NCBI RefSeq assembly: GCF_018143015.1
Contig: NC_054747.1
Coordinates: forward strand, 38,231,233 to 38,295,232
Source of the DNA: Lytechinus variegatus
Lineage: Eukaryota; Echinodermata; Echinoidea; Temnopleuroida; Toxopneustidae
Length of the DNA: 64,000 nucleotides
Direction of reading: 5' to 3'
In this document: positions 57,834 to 64,000 of the stretch, piece after piece
Layout: the number at the start of each line of letters is the position of its first letter
How positions within the stretch are numbered: the stretch's first letter is position 1
The notes under the pieces: model-generated
What the model was told of the DNA's origin: nothing
What the model saw: the letters and a program-made list of their open reading frames with translations, nothing else
Databases searched by the model: none
Made by a program: the position numbers and the translations under genes

Positions 57834-58087
57834 TCAGGGCTGTAGTTGGGAATATGTTATAGCCCCTTGTTGTGTGTAAAAGTTCAGGTCGTCTTCGACC
57901 TCGCAAATTTCTCCAAGTAAGCACGCCATCTCGTGCTCGATGAACGAAAAACATGAGCACGTTTCTACGTCAAGACATAAGTTGGCGCATCTAGTAACGG
58001 AATGAACGCTATGAGATGCAATCACGTGACTTCCGGTGAGCGACAAGTTGACGGCGAGAAGTTTGATGAATGACGATCTACTGCGAG
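57834..58087 (-). CDS. Gene C terminal exon: PAN/Apple-like domain
   Basis: Acceptor GCATTCAACAG|CT; 254 bases to TGA. It encodes ARSRSSFIKLLAVNLSLTGS, then HVIASHSVHSVTRCANLCLD, ETCSCFSFIEHEMACLLGEIC, and QQGAITYSQLQP. Six cysteines, as in gene B. Confidence 0.8.
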
Positions 58088-61000
58088 CTGTTGAATGCAA
58101 ATGTTAAAACAAACCGTAAAAACAAAGTCAATGATATTTGAGATAAGCCGACTAACTATTACCCTGATGAGTGGCAATCTCGGTGATAGACCAGTTCGTA
58201 ATTACTTCATGGGCAATTTTGGTCAAATGACCTTTCATTTCTTTCATCATGATATGCAGATTTCAAAACAAGATATTACGTAAGCTTGCCTTACATAGCA
58301 GGAAGAAGGAATTGAATAGACCAGGTGACTAGAATAGCACACCAATGAACACTTAATGAAGGTATTTGTTGCATTCCTACTTTGAATGCATATCTTCGCA
58401 TGTTGCACAATGACAAACTGTGAAATACCAGTCGTTCGTGGAAGCATTGTTGTTTTTTGTGGATGTAAATGAAAACGACAATTCAAAAGAATATATGAAT
58501 AATCAAGACATCAAAGTTGGTGCTTATCTCATTAGATTTTAAAGCACCATGTCACTTTAGTACAGATGACCTTCTTCTGATCATGCGTAGAATCTTTTGA
58601 TCATGCGCAGAAAGGAACTACAAACTGGCTTATTGGTGCAATCGAGTGTTATGAAATACTTTGTGTCTCTCTTTAATTGTCACATTAACAGATTTTAAAT
58701 TTATTAATTTCATTAATTTTTAATTTGCTAATTTTCGTCAAATATTCACCAATACGTTGTTCTATTTTTCCATAACTTAATATTATTATTTGTCGTTGTT
58801 GTTGCTTGCTGTGCAGTACTCGTTTGAACGACCCCAACACGTACGTACCATGCATTTCCACAATATGTTCTTCTGAACTGCATAGGTGGCGGAGCAGAGG
58901 TTTATCTTTTGTGTTTGGGGGGGGGGCGCAACAATAGCCGTCCCCCCAAACACAAAAGATAATCCTCTGCTCCGCCGCCAATGCTGAACTGTCATTCTGT
59001 ACTTTTCGCATTTCCTAGAAGGAAACTCGCTACAATTACCAATTCGTTTGAAAATGCAAGTCAAACAACAAGGAGAGCTGAAAGGTTTTTGTCGAAAGTT
59101 GATGGACAGGGACAGAAATCTCTTGACTCTGGACATCAACGTTCATGTAATTTGCAATAGTTCTTCCACGGTAAATCTTCGGATGATTTGCTGGCCCAGT
59201 CCACAAACTTTCGACGAAAGCCTCCCAGCTCTCCATTGTGACTTTAATTGCATTTCAAAGGGATCGATGCGTTGTAGAGAGTTATCACATAGTAAAAGCG
59301 AAAACTCCTTATCGTGAGGTTCAACACAACTCTATAAAACAGACCCTACCTCTAATATCAACTCATTTGATTGTAGCCCAGGTGGAATGTTATGATTAAT
59401 GATAGTGTTTCACATTCAATTGCAAACCACGTGACAACACATAACCGGGATATAGTTATAATATAACATTTGTCGGAAGTGCATAGCATACCTTGATGGG
59501 ATGAAGGCTGTACGGTCGAAGTTGGTTCTTGGTTATCTGTCAAACATAAATTGAAATAGATATTTGATTGAGAACAGCTTTATTGCTTTGATGACTGCCT
59601 TTTAATAGCTAAAAACTCAACTTTATGACTGATATCATTTTTATAACTTGCAAAGTATTGCGAAACCGCCAGACTGCACGGACCCCCTGGTGCCATATGC
59701 CCCCCAAAAAATTGTCTAAACGGATTTAATCAATCGCAAATCCTAAATGTGGCCTTCTGATGGGTTGAAAATTAAGTTGCGATTTACTTTTTATACATAG
59801 TTTGATTACATTTTTTATGCAACCGGACTTAAATGAAACAGGTGACGCAGGTCTAGTTATCGAATTATGGGTAGATGTGCACATATGGTTAAATATTTTC
59901 AGAATTTCGTTTCGACATTAAAGGTATTTAAGTTCAAAGTAATTTTAAACTCAAAACCATTGTCATGCTTATATTCATTAGTTCCAAAATATGATATAAT
60001 CAGAATGTAATTGGAATATCATTTTATGCTTATTTGTGATATCTGGCGACTATATCATTAAGTTGATTCCATTTTAAAAGTTAAGTGGTAGGCAAGCATA
60101 AGTTGTCTCGTAAAGGATTTCTCAAAACAGATCAAGGAATTACCAGAAATAGCAGGCCCACATTTCCAACACAAAATCTTGACTTGTCAAGACCCCCAGG
60201 AAATGCCCTTACTTCATTGGAATCTCTTTTTTGAAAGAGGTTTCATAGGAGTCCCCCCCCCCCCTTGATCAACTGCACCATTATGAAAAATACGAGACAT
60301 TTGACTTCCTCCTGCTCGTACGCACGGGCGTCCGTCGATATAACACATAATATTTTTATGAAAATATGCACCTTTTTTCTTAAAAGTTGATGGAGAGGGG
60401 GAAAAATTAATTGTATTATGTCGGGGTATTCAGTAATGAGTACAAGAGAAACTATATTTTACTGATTTTCATGATTCATCCCATTTGATTAACTCATCTA
60501 TTCGTGTTTTGGGGCTAATCTTTCCCTTACGCATTGCTTTTTGGCAGAAGTTCTAAGGAAAATGGACCCGGTTTTTTCACACAAACTTTGAGACACTCTG
60601 TATTCATTCCCCCATTGCTCGAGAATGAATGGGCAGTTAACGACGGGGTTAAAGATTTATTGAAGAATGGAATGTATATTTCATGAATGAAAGCCATTTC
60701 CCCATTGGATGTTATCTTCAATACGTGTTTTTTAGATGAAGTCAGTTATCGAATAGGCTCTCCTGGCATTTGAGGTCCCTATCGGTGACGTCACTCAGGA
60801 TCGTCATGCCTGGACCATCGGCCAGGCAGGGGTCGCAATGGTATATGATTTATTAATGCACTCGATATATACAATAATCTTGTCCTCCGGTTCAAATGAA
60901 TGTGAAACTCATATAATTTCCATCAGAGCATTCAACAGGAGTACTGTAGTACACATTTCTTTGTTATAAGTGAATTAATGTCCCTCCAGTGAGTTTGCCT

Positions 61001-63321
61001 CACCCCTATTGTGAAAATGTATCACCCCTAAGTTGTAACACAGTCAGCTGTTTGCACTCAGGGTCACTCCGTGACCTGTGTGTGCGTTCAAGAGCTGTAC
61101 ACTATTTTCTGTCTCTTTTAGGCAGAAATCTTTCATAATGTTGATCCACAATTGTCATTCTTCCTACTCACCGATTTCTTTCTCACAAATGTAATGATAG
61201 CTATCGGAACAGTTCTGATCGTACCACACCAGGTCTGATGGGTACATCCTGAAGCATATTCCCTCGTCATCAAAGGCAAAATCATGATATGGGATATTGT
61301 TGTAAACGAGATGTGAGCCATCAAGCCAAACCATACTTGACAGACCGATCCAGTACTCTTCGGTGTCCACCAAGTGACTAACAAGGAAGTCCTGCTCTTC
61401 TTGAGATCCAACGTAAACCAGGTGCATCCCGAATCCTTCACAGGTAGATCTTGATTCAGGGAACCTGGAGTTCACCGCTGAGAAGTGGTAGCACGAATCG
61501 TTGTGTCCGATGTCATCACCAACACAGACAGCTTCGGGAGAATATTGGGAGAGTTTCATTGTCGTTAGAACTAACTGAATAATCAAGCTATGGAAATCGT
61601 CGTATTCAAAGATACTCTGCTTTGATGCTAACTATACGAATCGGGTTGGCTTTATTGAGCAAACTTTGTGCAAATTTTGCATGATGGAAAAAAAGAAATA
61701 CTAAAAGATGACGATTTTGTTCTTCGTGCTTTAACAAAAAAAAATGGATAAAGGAACGAATCGCCGTTTAACCAGCCAAAACAAAGACATATATTTCGAT
61801 GACCTATAGAGAAGATCGATTGACCACGTGGTATTATCATTCATGCAATTGCTAAAGTAATCAAATACAACTTACAGATTATAAGAGAACTCACAATCGA
61901 AAATGCTAATTTGGATCAATATCGAATTATATAAATGCCTTTAGTACCGACCATGTTTGCCTTTGTGACATAGGGCCATACAAAGGCAATTTAGTGGACA
62001 CCCACATCTCTGATGAAGCACATAGAAAAGATGGTATTAAGAGTAAAGTGGTACTAGCGTAAACACCCCCAACAAATAAATGGTTAGAAATTTGATTATT
62101 ATCATACTCACCCCCTTCGTTTTCACAAATGAAGCGGAAATTCCCATTGTAACTCGCATCGTACCATGCTCGAGAGCCCTTTGAAATTCGGAAAGCAATC
62201 CCTTCATTATTAAACGTCGAAACATAAGGTCCTCCGAAATTGTTGTAGGTGAGACTACTACCATCAAGCCAGGTCACACTGGATAACCCAATCCAGTATC
62301 CTTCCGCCATGTGCGGTAGCTCCCTCTCAAGGAAGTCTTGTTCTTCCTGCGAGCCGATATAGACGAGATGCCAACCGTGAACTGATTCGCATGTTGATTT
62401 TGCAGAGGAAAAGTTGGACTTGGTCTGGACGAAGTGGTAGCAGGATCCGCCGAATGAGAGGTTATCTGACAAACAAACTACAGAAATTCGATAACAATAA
62501 TTATCATTGCCAGCAACGTATTTTTACAGCACTTATAGAAGCCTTACCTTTGACTGTCCACTTCTCTCGTGCCAACCCCTAAATGCGTTGCATGCAGGGA
62601 TATATAAAAACTTGAAATTCCGTAACAAATGAATTCTATCCTCTTTTTTGAATGATTGTCGTTGAGATGATCGGTTACACTTAAAAAAATAGAGTGCTAA
62701 GTTCTACTCTTTCCGAACTCGTTTAGTGATTGCAATAGTCTTCGAACATGCCGGGTGCTTATCAAGAGCATCACGCAGGTGAGTCGATCCATGTTTTAGA
62801 TTGGGGAGGGGGTTATAAAGGTAATATGACTAATTTGTAACTATGAAAGAGTTTAGTCTGTATCATTTGTTTCACAGAACCTGAAAACTCCTTGAAATTT
62901 ATATCTCGTTACTTTTGACAAAGTTTTCACTAGATCTTGACAAATGTTTACTAAATCAACCTACCACCTTCATTCTCGCAGATGTAATAATGCATGTCGG
63001 AACAGCTAATGTCTTCCCAGCCAAAACTCCAGGCCGCTTGGAAACAGCTTCCCCCATCGTCGAACTCATAGTCCTGATATGGGATGTTGTTGTATACAGG
63101 GCTTGATCCATCCTGCCATGTCATGTGTGAGAGGCCTATCCAGTAGTGGCCGTCATTTTGGAGGTTAAGGGATAAGAAGTCGTGTTCTTGCTCCGACTCG
63201 ACGTAAACCAGATGCATCCCCCGACCCTGACATAGTGACAGTGCGGTGCTGAAGTTGGTGGCGCTGTGAGAGAAGTGATAACAAGAACCACCGTACTCCG
63301 TGTCGTTCTGATCTGCACAGG
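57834..63321 (-). CDS. Gene C (5' end outside window): multi-CTLD protein with stalk and PAN/Apple-like C-terminus
   Basis: Predicted minus-strand exons inside the window: 63321-62965 (CTLD b), 62465-62112 (CTLD c), 61531-61172 (CTLD d), 59536-59492 (Ser/Thr/Pro stalk), 58087-57834 (PAN-like, stop TGA). All internal exons are multiples of three in phase 1-1. By analogy with gene B, a CTLD a exon and a signal-peptide exon should lie to the right of the window, unless the b-type fragments at 63400-63960 mark a rearrangement. Domain order and sequence mirror gene B exactly, apart from the stalk. Likely secreted; ligand unknown. Confidence 0.72.
58881..58984. mobile_element. Short foldback element (GGCGGAGCAGAGGTTTATCTTTTGTGTTTGGGG)
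   Basis: Arms: 58886-58927 (GGTGGCGGAGCAGAGG..TTATCTTTTGTGTTTGGGGGG) and 58943-58982 (CCCCCCAAACACAAAAGATAATCCTCTGCTCCGCCGCC). The loop is about 15 bases. It lies in gene C, in the intron between the stalk and the PAN exon. Confidence 0.85.
59068..59245. repeat. Imperfect inverted repeat in gene C
   Basis: CAAGGAGAGCTGAAAGGTTTTTGTCGAAAGTTGATGGACAG is mirrored by CCAGTCCACAAACTTTCGACGAAAGCCTCCCAGCTCTCCATTG, with a loop of about 85 bases. It lies in the intron between the stalk and the PAN exon and keeps both strands partly open by chance. Confidence 0.7.
59492..59536 (-). CDS. Gene C exon: 15-residue Ser/Thr/Pro stalk
   Basis: Acceptor ATGTTTGACAG|AT and donor CATCAAG|GTATGC; 45 bases, phase 1-1. 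It encodes DNQEPTSTVQPSSHQ, which looks like an O-glycosylated linker between the CTLD array and the PAN-like end. Small size makes the call moderate. Confidence 0.55.
59537..61171. other. Gene C intron between CTLD d and stalk
   Basis: About 1.6 kb with no exon I can support; a C run is at 60255-60264. Another short stalk exon could hide here. Confidence 0.4.
61172..61531 (-). CDS. Gene C exon: CTLD d
   Basis: Acceptor TTCTCCCGAAG|CT and donor AAATCG|GTGAGT; 360 bases. Six cysteines (VCVG, DSC, TCEG, ICF, NCS, ICE). [44 protein letters not shown]. The open frame upstream of 61531 is intron. Confidence 0.9.
62112..62465 (-). CDS. Gene C exon: CTLD c (inner disulfide lost)
   Basis: Acceptor TAGTTTGTCAG|AT and donor GAAGGGG|GTGAGT; 354 bases. 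Only three cysteines remain (GSC, TCES, ICE). The inner pair is replaced by Ala (EGIAFRIS) and Tyr (WYDASY), and the first hairpin cysteine is missing. [14 protein letters not shown] and [20 protein letters not shown] are intact, so the fold is probably kept. Confidence 0.9.
62965..63321 (-). CDS. Gene C exon: CTLD b
   Basis: Acceptor TTCCCCCTGTAG|CC and donor GAAGGTG|GTAGGT; 357 bases. Six cysteines (ACAD, GSC, SLC, SCF, ISC, ICE). GMHLVYVES, HYWIGLSHMTW, AWSFGWEDISCSDMHYYICE. The frame is continuous from acceptor to donor; the only internal Met is well inside. Confidence 0.9.
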
Positions 63322-63399
63322 CTACAGGGGGAAAAACAAGATAGTGAAAGAAGGACAGAAGAAAGATTTTGTCGAGGGAGAGCGGGTCAACAGATGAGA

Positions 63400-63960
63400 G
63401 TCAATCTTAAGGTGATGAAGTTGGTGGCGCTGTGAGGGAAGTGATGACAAGAACCACCGTACTCCGTGTCGTTCTAATCTGCACAAGCTACGTATGGTGA
63501 AAGACGCAAGATAATTATACAGAAATAAAAAATGACAGAAGATGAATATCGTAAAGATTTTGTCGAGGAGAATGGGTAAAAAGATGAGAGTCTACCTTGC
63601 GGTGCTGAAGTTGGTGAAGATTTGGAAGAAGTGATAGCAAGAACAAGCGTGCTTCGTATCGTTCTGACCACCACAGGTTATAGATGGGAGAAAGAAAAGA
63701 GTTACAAGGAATAACAGAAGTCAAAGACCTTGGACAGTGAGGGTGAATGGGACAAACAATATATGAGAGCCAACCTTGACATACTTGAGGTGATGAAGTT
63801 GATGAAGATTTGAAAAATGTGGTAACAGGAACAAGCATGTTCCGTATCGTTCTGATTAGCATCGGCTACTAGTGAGAAGAAGCAATAGAGTGAAAAAATG
63901 AAAGAAGACAGAATGAATCAACATGCTCTGTGTCGTTTTAATCAGTATAGCATACAGGGG
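63400..63960 (-). pseudogene. Tandem decayed copies of the CTLD b exon 5' end
   Basis: At least four partial copies of the first 80-90 bases of the CTLD b exon plus its upstream intron: about 63411-63495, 63600-63685, 63772-63868 and 63920-63957, period about 160-190. They keep words such as AACGACACGGAGTACGGTGG and CACCAACTTCA. The first has an in-frame TAG shortly after its acceptor (CAG changed to TAG); the second has lost the acceptor AG. None continues into WIGL, so none encodes a full domain. Confidence 0.8.
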
Positions 63961-64000
63961 GAAAGCCGCGAGAGAATAACTAAGAATTACAGAAAATGTA

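Noticed and set aside
61563-61586. MIIQLVLTTMKL as a signal peptide of a separate gene at 61172
   Set aside because: The segment lies upstream of a good acceptor (CCCGAAG|CT), is too short and weak as a signal peptide, and the exon is phase 1 like its neighbours, so it is intron.

Overview
This is animal genomic DNA: AT-rich, with large introns and many tRNA-derived SINEs, foldback MITEs, microsatellites and decayed LINEs. No bacterial-type operons or real tRNA/rRNA genes are visible. The SINE style (tRNA-like head, then a 'CTGCACTCGACCCA..GTGAGGTGAATGGGTACCCGG' type body), a Barx homeobox gene, and an expanded family of C-type lectin-like exons point to an echinoderm, most likely a sea urchin. 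That assignment is inference; it was not checked against a database.

Left part (1-11 kb): one small secreted-peptide gene on + (about 3.0-5.4 kb). It has a TATA promoter, a non-coding exon, an exon for a signal peptide with two Lys-Arg sites, and a last exon ending Gly-Lys-Lys-stop, which is the layout of an amidated neuropeptide (or cationic host-defence peptide) precursor. The rest is repeats.

Middle part (11.8-25.9 kb): a complete four-exon Barx homeobox gene on the minus strand. The exons add up to one open frame of 426 residues, with an eh1-type repressor motif in exon 1, a Bar-class homeodomain split by an intron, and the diagnostic post-homeodomain [10 protein letters not shown] segment. 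Its intron 1 is about 11.3 kb. From 26 to 37 kb I see no convincing gene, only MITEs (including a nested pair), SINEs, (AT)n tracts and a TA-flanked terminal-inverted-repeat element.

Right part (37.3-64 kb): three tandem minus-strand genes (called A, B and C here) that share one plan: signal-peptide exon, then one exon per C-type-lectin-like domain (CTLD), then a single terminal exon for a short Cys-rich PAN/Apple-like domain. Every internal exon is phase 1-1 and an exact multiple of three, and the splice sites fit. Gene A has 2 CTLDs, gene B has 4, and gene C has at least 3 plus a short Ser/Thr/Pro stalk exon and runs off the right edge. The last three CTLDs of B and C match one for one in order, so B and C look like copies of one ancestral gene. 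The third type in that series has lost both cysteines of the inner CTLD disulfide in both genes. None of the CTLDs shows the EPN/QPD sugar-binding triplet. A LINE, a minisatellite and foldback elements sit in the introns, and decayed tandem copies of one CTLD exon start lie at the right edge.
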